Source: a virus. Taken from it: 58,747 nt of DNA. The translations under genes were made by a program, and so were the position numbers. Below the pieces are notes generated by a model. It saw only the letters and a list, made by a program, of their open reading frames with translations, was not told the DNA's origin and searched no databases. Location of the stretch: positions 1 to 58,747 of the IMG/VR virus record IMGVR_UViG_3300048839_000819; one strand, given 5' to 3'. Each line of letters begins with the position of its first letter. Within the stretch, counting starts at the first letter, position 1. This document shows positions 33,278 to 43,231 of the stretch, piece after piece.

Positions 33278-33959
33278 TGTAGTCAAATCGAAAGGGAAGC
33301 AAAGACTGCTGCTCCTTCTTACAAGATGGGCATGTATGCTCGAAGAGCATGCTAGGCCCGTGTTTGTATTCTTCTTCGATCTTTTGTGCAATAAAGCGTA
33401 AGTCTGATACAGGAATTTTTCTAGAATCGAAAGCTTCCTTTTCTAGAGTATTATTCCAATGAGTTATGTTGTTAAGCATGTCGTAGATTGTAACAGTGAT
33501 TTCTGTTATAAAATCCGTTGACGGATTGAAACCGTCTTTAGTTGTAGGACATCTAACTATAATCTCTTTCTCCAACTTAGGAAGTTTTAAGATAAGTTCC
33601 TTGGAAGAGCTGTCCTTTAGAATATCTACATTGAGGTCTCTCAAATCAACTGTTTTTGTGTAATCTTTCAAGCATGATTCACATTTGATATTCACAGGAT
33701 ACTCAGGTGAGTAAGAGTTTATGGCGTGCCAAAGAATGACGTACAAGGTATCACCATCGGTGAGCTTGGTGATGTCATCCACACCTTCTAATGTATCTTG
33801 TATAACCTCAAGTAGTGCTTTTGAAGTTTGCGCTTCTGGTGAAAGCATAACCTTTTCTTCATCTGCACCAATCATAGTCCTTATACCTATCTTACCTTTA
33901 AGTTCAGGATAAGGAACAAATCTAGACGGTAAATCTAAAGCATGATAATTAAAACTCAT
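33252..33959 (-). CDS. gp26-like baseplate hub protein (T4 baseplate family)
   Basis: The 235-residue protein has an N-terminal FVPYPELKGKIGIRTMIGADEEKVML (T4-baseplate family) and CESC (84-87) and CPSC (221-224) cysteine pairs, a zinc-binding feature of the family. Its neighbours are the tape measure and the tube-like genes, as in T4-like clusters. It is an assembly factor or minor baseplate part. Confidence 0.75.
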   Translation of the reverse strand: MSFNYHALDLPSRFVPYPELKGKIGIRTMIGADEEKVMLSPEAQTSKALLEVIQDTLEGVDDITKLTDGDTLYVILWHAINSYSPEYPVNIKCESCLKDYTKTVDLRDLNVDILKDSSSKELILKLPKLEKEIIVRCPTTKDGFNPSTDFITEITVTIYDMLNNITHWNNTLEKEAFDSRKIPVSDLRFIAQKIEEEYKHGPSMLFEHTCPSCKKEQQSLLPFRFDYIVRTNYAF

Positions 33960-33986
33960 AGTAAAGCCTCCAATAATAAAATTACT

Positions 33987-34598
33987 TTATAAATTAAATA
34001 TATTATCTGTGATGTCAGTTCCAGATTCAGGATATATTCTATCAAATTTTATGTTAATTGCAAGTAGCATTCTTCTTTCTTGTTCAAAGGTGAAAGAATA
34101 TGAATAGGTATTTAGTGGATAACAATCTCTAAGTATAATTTTATTGGTAACTTCATCTTTTCTGTCTACTAGAGCAACCGTTATTGATTTTTTATAATCT
34201 TTTGTAGCTGAGTAGAAACTTTCTTGTAAAATTAAACCTCTCCATTTATTAAAATAACTTGATACAATATCTGGTGTAGGAATGACAAACTGAAAGTTTG
34301 CCATTTTAGAGTTTAGTCTTCCTGGGAAGTTCTTGTCGTACAGACCAGCTTTGATCAACTCTGGAGAACCAAATGAGTAGTCATCAACAGAGCAAGCTTG
34401 ACAAAGATCGTTTATTCTTCTACTTGATTTTAAATCCGTAAATCCCGCATATGGGAAGAATACTTTAAAATCATAGGGCCTTTGTATTGGCCCTATGATT
34501 TCACTTGGTTTAACTATCTCAGACGTATCTTGCTTTTTTAAAAGTTTAGTTTTACGTCTTACGTATAGGTTTTCTAATTGATGAAATGGAAATGCCAT
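33987..34598 (-). CDS. tail-tube-like protein 1 (gp19/gp54 fold)
   Basis: The 203-residue protein has the tube-protein layout: a basic N-terminus and a beta region with LRDCYPLNTYSYSFTFEQERRML near 155-175 (gp19 fold: NxY...L...). It may be the tube initiator or the second tube subunit. It lies next to the gene at 34621, which has the same fold. Confidence 0.6.
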   Translation of the reverse strand: MAFPFHQLENLYVRRKTKLLKKQDTSEIVKPSEIIGPIQRPYDFKVFFPYAGFTDLKSSRRINDLCQACSVDDYSFGSPELIKAGLYDKNFPGRLNSKMANFQFVIPTPDIVSSYFNKWRGLILQESFYSATKDYKKSITVALVDRKDEVTNKIILRDCYPLNTYSYSFTFEQERRMLLAINIKFDRIYPESGTDITDNIFNL

Positions 34599-34620
34599 AT
34601 TTTCACGTTAAGTCTTTTCT

Positions 34621-35190
34621 TTAAGAAATTAGTGAAGATCCAGCGGCCAAAGCAGCTTGAGCCACACCCAAAATAGACAAACCAGTATCAAGTGTCCAGA
34701 AATCAAAAGAAAGAGTTGCACTTATGATAATATGTGTATCTGAATCCTGCTGAAGAGGAACTTCTTGAATGTTTTCAAGATAGCAACCCCAAATCTTGTA
34801 AGTTTCAGCAACTGCACCATCTTTGTTGATCATCTGTAGATCAACATTTCTTTTGATAAGGGCATCTCCAACACCTACACCTGATAAGGTGTTCTGAATC
34901 AATTGAGACCATGCATACAACTCAGCATGGGACCCTCTGTCCTCAGACTCATTGAAAGTCACAGGAAGGGTGTGTGTGTAAACTTCTTTTCCTGGATAAG
35001 ACACACCACCAGTGCCCCTAAAGGGCACAACAATCTTTCCAAAACCCCTAGATGGTTTTGAAGTTGACCTGCATCTGATGGTCCAAACGGCCCTATCTCC
35101 ACCAGGAGAACTAGGCACTTTCATTTCCCAAAGCCATCCACGAGCTGGATTTAAATTTGCTCTTAGAGCAACTGAACTTAACGTAGGCAT
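34621..35190 (-). CDS. tail tube protein, gp19-like
   Basis: The 189-residue protein begins MPTLSSVALRANLNPARGW and has VPFRGTGGVSYPGKEVYTHTLPVTF and DLQMINKDGAVAETYKIWGCYLENIQEVP, the T4 gp19-like tube pattern. It follows the sheath gene, as in all contractile phages. Length: T4 gp19 is 163. Confidence 0.85.
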   Translation of the reverse strand: MPTLSSVALRANLNPARGWLWEMKVPSSPGGDRAVWTIRCRSTSKPSRGFGKIVVPFRGTGGVSYPGKEVYTHTLPVTFNESEDRGSHAELYAWSQLIQNTLSGVGVGDALIKRNVDLQMINKDGAVAETYKIWGCYLENIQEVPLQQDSDTHIIISATLSFDFWTLDTGLSILGVAQAALAAGSSLIS

Positions 35191-35236
35191 TTTATAACTC
35201 CTAATTTTCCAATAAAGCAGTTTCCTGATTTAGTTA

Positions 35237-37042
35237 TTAAAATTGATATCCTCTAGAAACAAGCTCATCAAAAGAAGCACCAGTAGAAGTAACTACAACG
35301 TTAAGTCTAACGTAATAGATGGCTCTAACAGGCTTGACAAACACAGTGATTGCCAATTCATTAGCATCAATAACAGCGGGTGTATTGTTAGATGTATCAC
35401 AGATAACTCTGTATCCAGAATCTCCAGATTCTGTTTGAAAAGCTCCTCTAGCAGCAAGATTGTTCAAATATGAATCTGTTACAGAGGCAACCTCAAATCT
35501 AGTATCTGAGGTATTGTTATACCCAATGATATAATCTTGATATGCCTCACAGAGGTCGTACTCAAGCATATTTAGGAGACGCCTGACATTGATGCCAGAA
35601 AGAGCAGAGCTCTTCTTCTGCATGGTTCTCTGACCAAACAAAGCAATGCCTCTACCCGGAGATACTTTGATACAGTTGACTTGAGCAGCGTCCAGCAAGC
35701 CAATTTCAGTATCATTATATCTTTGAGAAAGACCAATTACATTAGTGAGCTGTCCATTTGTCCATCCACCAACACCATCCCAAACTTCACCATTAAATGT
35801 GACTCTGGCGTATGCAGCAGCAATAGAACCAATCGGAGGTATAGTTACAACCTGATCATTGATACTGTCATTGATCTTTACATAAGGTGAGAACAATGCA
35901 AAATCATCTGTATTGAAATTCTGTGTTGAATTTCTAAAGGTAAGTGCGCTTGCAGCAGCCTTTTCAGAATCAGGAACAGCACCAAAAGCAATGGTATCTT
36001 TCCTATTTTCAGCAACAGCCTTCATTGCTGTCTGAATTGTTACAATATCAGATGCAGAATGTGAAGATAGATAAGATCCACCAATAAGGATATTTACTGT
36101 AACATCGGATTCATTGTAGAATGTGTACCATCCAGAATAATCCGTAGAGCTTCCAGCATAATTGCTGGCTGTAGGATCACTACCATTTACACCGCCTCCA
36201 AGCAGAACAGCCGTTGAGTTCTCTTTTGGCAGAGTTGTTTCAGCAACAGCAGTTTCATCTGAAACACGAATATACATACTGTAATCATTTATCTTGGTTT
36301 CAAGGTACAATTGTTTGCCAAAACCATCAATTTTCTTGACACGAGAAACGTTCCATGACTCAACAAGAGTTGTTACATTGTTGATATCAGTCTCATAAAC
36401 CTCAATATCAAATGTAAAAGCCTCTGTTTCATCAGAAACATACGTAACCCCAGAGCTTTCCCATGCAGGAATACCCGTGGTGGGATCAGTGGTCAATACC
36501 CAGTGAGTCGGGGCAGCTCCAGGAGTGTAGGTCACACTGGCAGTGTGATTTAGTAGGCATCTATAAACAGAGCCACTATACACAACTTTATGAGCGCCAA
36601 GAACATTGACAATCTTTACTGATAGGCTATTTCCCCAGGCTCCTTGATTATCTGCAAAGATGTCAAAGACTTGAGAATCCACAGAGGATCTAGCTGCATA
36701 CGTGGCAGCAGCAGTTCCAGTTGTGAATGCTGTGATAGTATCAGATGAATCCTTAGATACCGCTGAAATACCAGCAAAAAGAGCCCCATTAATTATTCTC
36801 TTAAAGTAAAGCTGTCTTCCTTGAGACAGAAACTCAAGAGCCATATAATGGGCATAATTACCCACTTCTGGGTTGCCATAGATAGCCACAAAATCTTGTG
36901 AATTTGTTACAAGAGTTCTATCTGTTCTGCCCTTCTTTGTGAAACCAACACACCCACCAATAACTGAAGGATTATTTTCAATAAATTGTGAGGTGTCAGT
37001 TTCTTTTAAATAAACATTTGGACCTTTTGACTTGTCGCCCAT
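35237..37042 (-). CDS. tail sheath protein, gp18-like
   Basis: The start is ATG 37042 (AAGGAGTTTTAAT upstream), giving 601 residues. The N-terminal GPNVYLKETDTSQFIENNP and the C-terminal FVKPVRAIYYVRLNVVVTSTGASFDE are sheath signatures. T4 gp18 has 659 residues. It lies directly upstream of the tube gene. The middle part has an insertion with a beta-rich domain (DNVTTLVES). Confidence 0.9.
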   Translation of the reverse strand: MGDKSKGPNVYLKETDTSQFIENNPSVIGGCVGFTKKGRTDRTLVTNSQDFVAIYGNPEVGNYAHYMALEFLSQGRQLYFKRIINGALFAGISAVSKDSSDTITAFTTGTAAATYAARSSVDSQVFDIFADNQGAWGNSLSVKIVNVLGAHKVVYSGSVYRCLLNHTASVTYTPGAAPTHWVLTTDPTTGIPAWESSGVTYVSDETEAFTFDIEVYETDINNVTTLVESWNVSRVKKIDGFGKQLYLETKINDYSMYIRVSDETAVAETTLPKENSTAVLLGGGVNGSDPTASNYAGSSTDYSGWYTFYNESDVTVNILIGGSYLSSHSASDIVTIQTAMKAVAENRKDTIAFGAVPDSEKAAASALTFRNSTQNFNTDDFALFSPYVKINDSINDQVVTIPPIGSIAAAYARVTFNGEVWDGVGGWTNGQLTNVIGLSQRYNDTEIGLLDAAQVNCIKVSPGRGIALFGQRTMQKKSSALSGINVRRLLNMLEYDLCEAYQDYIIGYNNTSDTRFEVASVTDSYLNNLAARGAFQTESGDSGYRVICDTSNNTPAVIDANELAITVFVKPVRAIYYVRLNVVVTSTGASFDELVSRGYQF

Positions 37043-37053
37043 ATTAAAACTCC

Positions 37054-37773
37054 TTACGTTGTGCAAACGCTACAATTCTCACCAGACCAAAGTAGTAGTG
37101 CTTCTCGTCTTTGTGAATCTATTTCTTGTTCTCCAATTACCATGTCAATCATATTTTGGTCTGTTAGAGCAGACCCATCATACAATTTCATGATAATACT
37201 TCTGATAGCCTTCTGCGTAAGGCTCTTTAATATATAACCTTGTACCTCTACCCCTATTTTTTGGGTATAATACTGGCCTTTTTCGTATTTAATACCAGTT
37301 GTTGATTCGTCTACTATATCTTTTAATGATACATTAAATTCTATAGGAAAATTTGTGTTATAAGTTAAATCCAATGAAGGATTTTCTTGGTTCCAGAAAA
37401 GAAGCTTGTCTGTGACTAATTCATGTGTATATAGACTTAATGTCCAAAACCAAACATCGTAATTTATGATTGCTGGAACAGCAGTTACTAAGGTGGATTC
37501 ATCGTCGTCATCAACCTGTATTTCAATACCAGTTCTGGCTAAGCCTGTCTGATTCATACGCCAGTTATATGAAACTTTTGTTTTCCATAGATTTATAAAC
37601 TCAAGAAAATTCTGTCCTCTTTTTTCAGCGGTATGCCTCTGAGCAGACTCTTTAGGCATGATGCTGACATGATTTTCCATATTAGGTAAGTCCAGAATCT
37701 GTCTGAACTTAGAGAATAAATTACATCTAAGTGCAAAAGAAACTAAAGATATTGTGCTTATACTAGTATTCAT
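37054..37773 (-). CDS. tail terminator/neck-like protein (gp15-like position)
   Basis: The 239-residue protein has NYDVWFWTLSLYTHELVTDKLL near 104-125 and a pattern of beta strands with PIEFNVSLKDIVDEST, as seen in sheath-terminator-like proteins. It lies between structural genes and the sheath, where gp15 or a tail-completion protein is expected. The family cannot be fixed. Confidence 0.5.
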   Translation of the reverse strand: MNTSISTISLVSFALRCNLFSKFRQILDLPNMENHVSIMPKESAQRHTAEKRGQNFLEFINLWKTKVSYNWRMNQTGLARTGIEIQVDDDDESTLVTAVPAIINYDVWFWTLSLYTHELVTDKLLFWNQENPSLDLTYNTNFPIEFNVSLKDIVDESTTGIKYEKGQYYTQKIGVEVQGYILKSLTQKAIRSIIMKLYDGSALTDQNMIDMVIGEQEIDSQRREALLLWSGENCSVCTT

Positions 37774-38366
37774 TAAAATCCAAAGATACTACTTTCACCT
37801 TCGGAGGGAGATGACCCACCAATGGACCCGGTTTCATTTGTAGAGCCTGCAAGATAAGGACTAGAGGGCAATTTATCCGTAACAGAGTCAATATCTGCAT
37901 TTGCCGTTACGGCAGCATCGCAGGCACTTTGCACGTCAGAAGATGTTAAATCTTGCAGATCACTAACAATTTTAGAGTCTGTTTTTATACCTATGTGTAT
38001 AGGAAATGTGTCGGCCAATGTGAAATTAAGACCTATAGTGTCTCCATTCATTTCAGCCGCTGTTATACCTGTTATGCCCCATTCACCAGAGGTTGCATCA
38101 TAGGCTACTGTTCCAGAAAGAGTTCCACCAACACCATCTTTTGTATATTTCTTTGCAGGAGTTCCTGTGGTTACTTCAGAGCCATCTAGAACAGATATGA
38201 ACTTACCTATAGGTAAATAGCTTATTGCTGTATTCTTTTTAAACATTGATTCTACCTCATTGAATCTGTTAGATTTTACAAATAAACTAGATGGATCAGT
38301 GCCCATAGTTCCAGTTGCCCCCAAAGGGGTGCTATCGTCTAAAAGATCTTCACTATACCAAATCAT
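37773..38366 (-). CDS. small neck/tail structural protein
   Basis: The 197-residue protein has a Ser/Gly/Thr-rich composition, beta strands and a C-terminal PYLAGSTNETGSIGG stretch. No catalytic motif is seen. It overlaps the gene downstream by one base. It could be an adaptor or small head-tail protein. Confidence 0.45.
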   Translation of the reverse strand: MIWYSEDLLDDSTPLGATGTMGTDPSSLFVKSNRFNEVESMFKKNTAISYLPIGKFISVLDGSEVTTGTPAKKYTKDGVGGTLSGTVAYDATSGEWGITGITAAEMNGDTIGLNFTLADTFPIHIGIKTDSKIVSDLQDLTSSDVQSACDAAVTANADIDSVTDKLPSSPYLAGSTNETGSIGGSSPSEGESSIFGF

Positions 38367-38432
38367 TATATTCTATCTATTATATCTGAATTAAAATAAA
38401 ATAAAACTATTTTTTATTTAAATATTTTATGT

Positions 38433-38723
38433 TTATATGTCTTCATTGACATCAAGCATTTTACTCAATTTTACATACTCTTTGTCATTTCCAACTGTAG
38501 TTACTGATCCATCCTCATTTTCTATTGTGGATATGGGATTCAAAACAGTTATAATTTCACCTTCTGGACCATCACAGACACCAGTTTCAGTATCTGACTC
38601 ATATCTCAAAGCATACTTATCTATGAAAGCTTCTATTCTTTCCGCTTTCTCAGGAGAAGGTGCAACAGTATCCATTAAATTGCCAGAGGGCATAACCCAA
38701 TAAAATGTCTTTATTTCATACAT
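38433..38723 (-). CDS. small hypothetical protein
   Basis: The 96-residue acidic protein begins MYEIKTFYWVMPSGNLMDT. No family is recognised. It separates the tail genes from the 548-residue adhesin-like gene. Confidence 0.5.
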   Translation of the reverse strand: MYEIKTFYWVMPSGNLMDTVAPSPEKAERIEAFIDKYALRYESDTETGVCDGPEGEIITVLNPISTIENEDGSVTTVGNDKEYVKLSKMLDVNEDI

Positions 38724-38735
38724 ATGTATTACCTT

Positions 38736-40382
38736 TTAACTAGCTGGTATAGAAATAGACCAACCTTGAGTACCTAAGTAAGTTATATCAGTTAGACCTT
38801 GACCTGTTGCCCTTGGCATATTGGTCATAGTTACAGTACAAGAAGGAGCGCCTGCATCACTCGCAACGCGACAGGATGCGAAGAATTCATTAATCTCAGT
38901 AACTGTCCAATTGACAGCATCTAATGTGATCGTAGTTAGGGTACGTTGTCCATCTAATGCGCCTGTAGTCCAGTCCAGGCTTGACGCCTTGGTCACGACT
39001 AGGGATGTCAGCGGCAGAGATGATAGGCTTGCCAACCCGCCTATGTTTTGGTCGGGCCAGGAATTAATACAGACGCTGCCGATGGTTATGTTGCAAGCCC
39101 CATTGCGATTCAAAGAGAATGTTGCATCAGTAGACGTCGAGTAAAGAAGACGAGACTCCTTTGCTGACAATACAGCAAAATCACTTAAAAAATTCCAACC
39201 CGCACGCACACCACCCGAAACCGCGTTTGTTACTTCTGCTAACAACCTGTATTGATTGCCTATGGTCCCAATTTCTTGAGACATATTTACTGCGGCACCC
39301 GTGCTAATAATCTGACACGCACCCGCAGGATTCTCTGTTACCTTACTCGTAGCATCACCAACCTCAATGACACTCCATCCGTCAGGATTATCCCCAGTCC
39401 ACGCATCAAACCCGCCATTGGCCACCAAGTTGGTGATTGCCTTGACAGAGACGTAGGGGATGGTTATGGTGCCGGAGGTGGAAGACGACTCAACCATTAA
39501 GCGTAAATCATAATCAGTATTGCGGACAGCAAAGAGGATTAAAGTATGTGTGCCAACAGTCGAAGGTATTGCTGTGGTCCCTTCGTAAAACGCACCATCA
39601 GAGTGCAGGTATAATAGATTGTTGCCAGCAAGACTGTTTTCAGAAACTCGATACTCTATAACAAAAACGTTGCCAATCGTATTGCTAAAAGATTGGCCGA
39701 GTGTATTCCTCTGGCTATTGCCTGTACACCTGAGTGATGAATTAAACGCCTCCCACGAGGTCCCAACTACCTCAGTCCATCCGGTTAAGTCTGTTGGAAA
39801 ATAACTATTCGTCAGCAGCTCCACGTCCGTTATATGCCCCACCGGCTCCATATCCGGTAAGGTCAGAGAGGCGAGATTACTGAACTGGGCGAACTGTGAC
39901 ACGTCGCCGAGAAGACGGGCACCGTTCATGTTGATGACTGTCACAGCAGTGTTCACGCTGATGACAAAATCAACCACATCATCTTTAGCTACAAGAACAG
40001 ATGCAGTAGTGGCTGTAGTCAACGAAGTTGACAATGATCCATTGATATACAAATCAACAGTTCCAGAGCTGAATGTAAATGTTACATTGATGTAACCAGA
40101 TAAAGTAGCTGTGAAATTTAGTAAAGCATTACTGACAGATGGGGCTGTAAGCCAATGGTTGTCATTGTAATATTTGTACCAATAAGATGTACCACCAATA
40201 CCATCTGGATGTTGTTGATAGGATTTATATACTCTTTCTCCATTTTTATAGCCTGTTCCTAGACCATCACCATAGTCTGTATCTTTATCCCATAAAAATA
40301 AACCTACAGGCCCAGTATCCTCAAAAGCTCCACCAGGATCAACCACTAAAGTTCCAGAAGTTCTTATTCTATTGTAGCTCAT
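38736..40382 (-). CDS. adhesin/fibre-like protein with carbohydrate-binding and leucine-repeat parts
   Basis: The 548-residue protein has an N-terminal part in the AT-rich style of its neighbours (WDKDTDYGDGLGTGY) and a C-terminal part in clearly GC-richer DNA. Within the latter NPDGWSVIEVGDATSKV near 338 resembles carbohydrate-binding jelly-roll modules (a YxNGGFDxWxGDNPDGW-type start), and the final 100 residues carry leucine-repeat-like LASLSSLPLTSLVVTKASSL. It may bind host or environmental glycans. The composition jump near 39990 suggests domain acquisition. Confidence 0.55.
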   Translation of the reverse strand: MSYNRIRTSGTLVVDPGGAFEDTGPVGLFLWDKDTDYGDGLGTGYKNGERVYKSYQQHPDGIGGTSYWYKYYNDNHWLTAPSVSNALLNFTATLSGYINVTFTFSSGTVDLYINGSLSTSLTTATTASVLVAKDDVVDFVISVNTAVTVINMNGARLLGDVSQFAQFSNLASLTLPDMEPVGHITDVELLTNSYFPTDLTGWTEVVGTSWEAFNSSLRCTGNSQRNTLGQSFSNTIGNVFVIEYRVSENSLAGNNLLYLHSDGAFYEGTTAIPSTVGTHTLILFAVRNTDYDLRLMVESSSTSGTITIPYVSVKAITNLVANGGFDAWTGDNPDGWSVIEVGDATSKVTENPAGACQIISTGAAVNMSQEIGTIGNQYRLLAEVTNAVSGGVRAGWNFLSDFAVLSAKESRLLYSTSTDATFSLNRNGACNITIGSVCINSWPDQNIGGLASLSSLPLTSLVVTKASSLDWTTGALDGQRTLTTITLDAVNWTVTEINEFFASCRVASDAGAPSCTVTMTNMPRATGQGLTDITYLGTQGWSISIPAS

Positions 40383-40387
40383 TTTAC

Positions 40388-40591
40388 TTAGTCAAATAAC
40401 AGTTTTTGAGAAGAGTTTTCATTAACTTCTGTTAGATTTTGTACAAACGAAAGTTTACTTTTATCGCTTCTCATTAAATCTATATCAACATTTTCTATTT
40501 TAGTTTTAGGAGGTAGTGTTATACTATCTCCAGAATTAGTCACAACTTTAGCTGATATATCACTTATATTTTGACATTCCAAACATCTCAT
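40388..40591 (-). CDS. small hypothetical protein
   Basis: The 67-residue protein begins MRCLECQNISDISAK, with a C-x2-C, and has a good ribosome binding site (AAGGAGTAGAAAAT). It may be a small zinc-bound virion protein. Family unknown. Confidence 0.5.
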   Translation of the reverse strand: MRCLECQNISDISAKVVTNSGDSITLPPKTKIENVDIDLMRSDKSKLSFVQNLTEVNENSSQKLLFD

Positions 40592-40596
40592 ATTTT

Positions 40597-41073
40597 CTAC
40601 TCCTTAAATCTTTCAGCGCGTCTAGGCACAGCCTTAAACCGCTGCTTTATTGCTATTTCGTGCATACTTTCAATAGGTGTATCCACCAACTCAAACTCAT
40701 CCGTGTCGCTTATATCATCAGGAATGTAGTAAATAGGTATTTTGACATAACTTCCAGGTATGATGTCTATGTCTACTGTTTCACTATCCTCATTTACAGC
40801 CTGATTCGGCAAAGTCACCAAAATAGGCAACTCACCTTCCACAAACAAACCCAAATTTTTCAAATGATACTTATTAGGATTCCAACTAACTGATATATTG
40901 CAAGTATATGTTGTAAATTCATAGTCATTCGTAGTTGAATAAGCATCTAAAGCCATAACTTGATTATAGTTATTGGGTATGTACAGAGTACATGGAAACC
41001 CACCAATGTTTAACGCAACATTGACAGTGTTTCTTAAAGCATCAACAGTTTCTTGTGGTACAAGTTTTGACAT
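40597..41073 (-). CDS. hypothetical head/neck protein
   Basis: The 158-residue protein begins MSKLVPQETVDALRNTVNVAL and has beta-strand rich NVALNIGGFPCTLYIPNNYN. Its position, between the 710-residue virion protein and the small Cys gene, suggests a neck or head-completion role. No family is known. Confidence 0.45.
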   Translation of the reverse strand: MSKLVPQETVDALRNTVNVALNIGGFPCTLYIPNNYNQVMALDAYSTTNDYEFTTYTCNISVSWNPNKYHLKNLGLFVEGELPILVTLPNQAVNEDSETVDIDIIPGSYVKIPIYYIPDDISDTDEFELVDTPIESMHEIAIKQRFKAVPRRAERFKE

Positions 41074-41084
41074 ATATTATTGTT

Positions 41085-43217
41085 TTAAACAGAGGGCTCT
41101 TCTACAACTACCATGAACAATTCAGGATCTTCTGAATCAGTTGTAACTTTAGAATTGGGTGTGGATGCAGCAATTCTATCAGCCTCTTCTTTAGTGGCGA
41201 TAGAGCTTGCTTTAACTGTGTAAGATACTTCTTTTTGCTCTTCTATAAACAAGGTATCATCTTGTTCCATAGAAGACTGTCCATTGAGTTTAAAATCCTC
41301 TCCTTCCGCAGGACTAAAAACAAAATCTCTCGACTCAAATTGCTCATCAGCAAATCTGTCGTCGCCTATATAGTTAGCCCCTTCTCCTGGTTTAACATAG
41401 GCAACTGTTATATGAGGAATATAATCAGGATGATCATTTCCAGGAGCACCTACTCCGTCAACAAGCTCTTTATTGAGGGCATTAACAGCATCACTAACAA
41501 CAGGAATGTATATAACATCGTAATCGTCTCCTTCAAAAACACTTACTTCACCTAAAGTACCAGATATATCATTATACTTATCTACAATAGATGAAAGTTC
41601 ATCTACATTTGTATTTTCTAAACCATAGAGAATAGTAAGATGTGTCTGCATTTCTCTGCCAAATTTGGCAGCATCCTCTTCTGTTCCCTCACCTACATAC
41701 AGTATATCATCAGGGATGTCCTCAGCAAAAGAACGAACTCTAGCAGCAATGTTTTCAGGGATATTCAACATCAAGCAATCATACTCATAGAGGTCATCAG
41801 GCTTTTCTTCAGATTCCTCCTGATTGTCATCAGTAAGAGTTTCCAAAGGCTTCTCTTCTACAGCTTCTACTACTGATGGTGTTGCTTTGTATGTATCGGA
41901 AGTCTCCACAGTGTCCTTAGAAGAGTCATCTAAAGAACCGTACTCCCTAGCATGCCCATTGACATAGTAATCAGGATCTTCTTTGAGGTTATCCATAGCA
42001 ATTTCTCTTGCAATCTCAGGATCATCTGTATGCTCCATTTCTACTCGTGTACCAGTTTCCAATTGCTCTGGATCATAATCTTCTGGAGATGTACCATCCG
42101 CTATACCTCCAACCAACTTCTCTTCATACTGACCTTTATCAAGAGACTCATCCCCCATTGATAAATTCTCTTCTGAATCATCCTCATCTATTGATTCTTC
42201 AACAGGCTCTTCCTCTACACTCCCAATTTCCCCTTGCTCATAAACTTCCTGAGAAATATTCTGTGTGTTTCCGTGATCATTTATATGCCAAACAGAAGGG
42301 AAGAAGTTGTCTTTGGCTGTTTTTTGTCTAACAGCAGCAAGACCTTGCTCATAGTCACTAAATTTGCCTATCATATCCCCTTCAATATAATAGACCTTTA
42401 CGGTACTTCCCATACCAGTATCTGCTATTACAATATCTTCCGGTGAAGGTTCAGCAAACATATCCTCTTCACCACCATCAAGAAGATCATCCTCATAGTA
42501 TTCTTCGTATTCATCCTGCTCATAATTATCAAACATTGTATGCGCCGAATGAACCTCATAGAGGAGCTTGGACGGAACAGCTATATAAGGAATTTTACCC
42601 GATGATCTTGTCACCACAAAAGGCAATGAAGACTCTGAAATGGCCTTTGCAAGGCCCTTGTCATAAACAGGAAGATACTCGTATTCTTTGAGCTTATCTT
42701 CTGAAATCTTCATGGCTTTATATTTTTTGGCAAGACTCTCAACAAACTGTTTATGTTTTGTTTCAGAAACAAGTCTAACAGAATTCAATGAAAATTGCCT
42801 TTGCTTATCGTCTATGACAACACAGCACATTGGGCCAAGAATGCTTTCTACAATAGCACACTTGCCAAAGGCATCGCTTTCTTTATTAATCACCATTACC
42901 GTATCATAAATAGAAATGGACTCTACTCTGACTGTATCACCACTGACATCATCAGCAATGATGCTTTTATCTTCCATTTCTTTTTCATACTTGATTCTTT
43001 CATTATCCGTATCAGATGAGTCTTCCTTAATGTGGGTATTGACTCTACGAGTCAGAGCCCCACAGTTTTCACAAAGATTCTCATAATCAGCACCGTTAGA
43101 CTCTGCAAGAGTCTTTTGTGTATGTGTACAACGAACACACACTCTCATATTAGTAGATTCCTTTACTTCGGGATCTTCAAGGGTCATAAGCTTAGACAAA
43201 AGTTTTTGCATATTCAT
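41085..43217 (-). CDS. 710-residue virion-operon protein with 2H phosphoesterase domain
   Basis: I choose ATG 43217 (AGGAGCAATTTT upstream). The protein has an N-terminal zinc ribbon (CVRC, then CENC), a small SH3-like part (TVMVINKESDAFGKCAIVES), a long acidic middle, and a C-terminal 2H phosphoesterase. The two H-x-T motifs are HLTILYG near 526 and HITVAYV near 602, 76 residues apart. 2H enzymes open cyclic phosphodiesters; in T4 one (Acb1) degrades the cyclic nucleotides used in CBASS immunity. Here it lies in a structural operon and may be carried in the virion. The natural substrate is unknown. Confidence 0.65.
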   Translation of the reverse strand: MNMQKLLSKLMTLEDPEVKESTNMRVCVRCTHTQKTLAESNGADYENLCENCGALTRRVNTHIKEDSSDTDNERIKYEKEMEDKSIIADDVSGDTVRVESISIYDTVMVINKESDAFGKCAIVESILGPMCCVVIDDKQRQFSLNSVRLVSETKHKQFVESLAKKYKAMKISEDKLKEYEYLPVYDKGLAKAISESSLPFVVTRSSGKIPYIAVPSKLLYEVHSAHTMFDNYEQDEYEEYYEDDLLDGGEEDMFAEPSPEDIVIADTGMGSTVKVYYIEGDMIGKFSDYEQGLAAVRQKTAKDNFFPSVWHINDHGNTQNISQEVYEQGEIGSVEEEPVEESIDEDDSEENLSMGDESLDKGQYEEKLVGGIADGTSPEDYDPEQLETGTRVEMEHTDDPEIAREIAMDNLKEDPDYYVNGHAREYGSLDDSSKDTVETSDTYKATPSVVEAVEEKPLETLTDDNQEESEEKPDDLYEYDCLMLNIPENIAARVRSFAEDIPDDILYVGEGTEEDAAKFGREMQTHLTILYGLENTNVDELSSIVDKYNDISGTLGEVSVFEGDDYDVIYIPVVSDAVNALNKELVDGVGAPGNDHPDYIPHITVAYVKPGEGANYIGDDRFADEQFESRDFVFSPAEGEDFKLNGQSSMEQDDTLFIEEQKEVSYTVKASSIATKEEADRIAASTPNSKVTTDSEDPELFMVVVEEPSV

Positions 43218-43231
43218 AAAATTGCTCCTAT

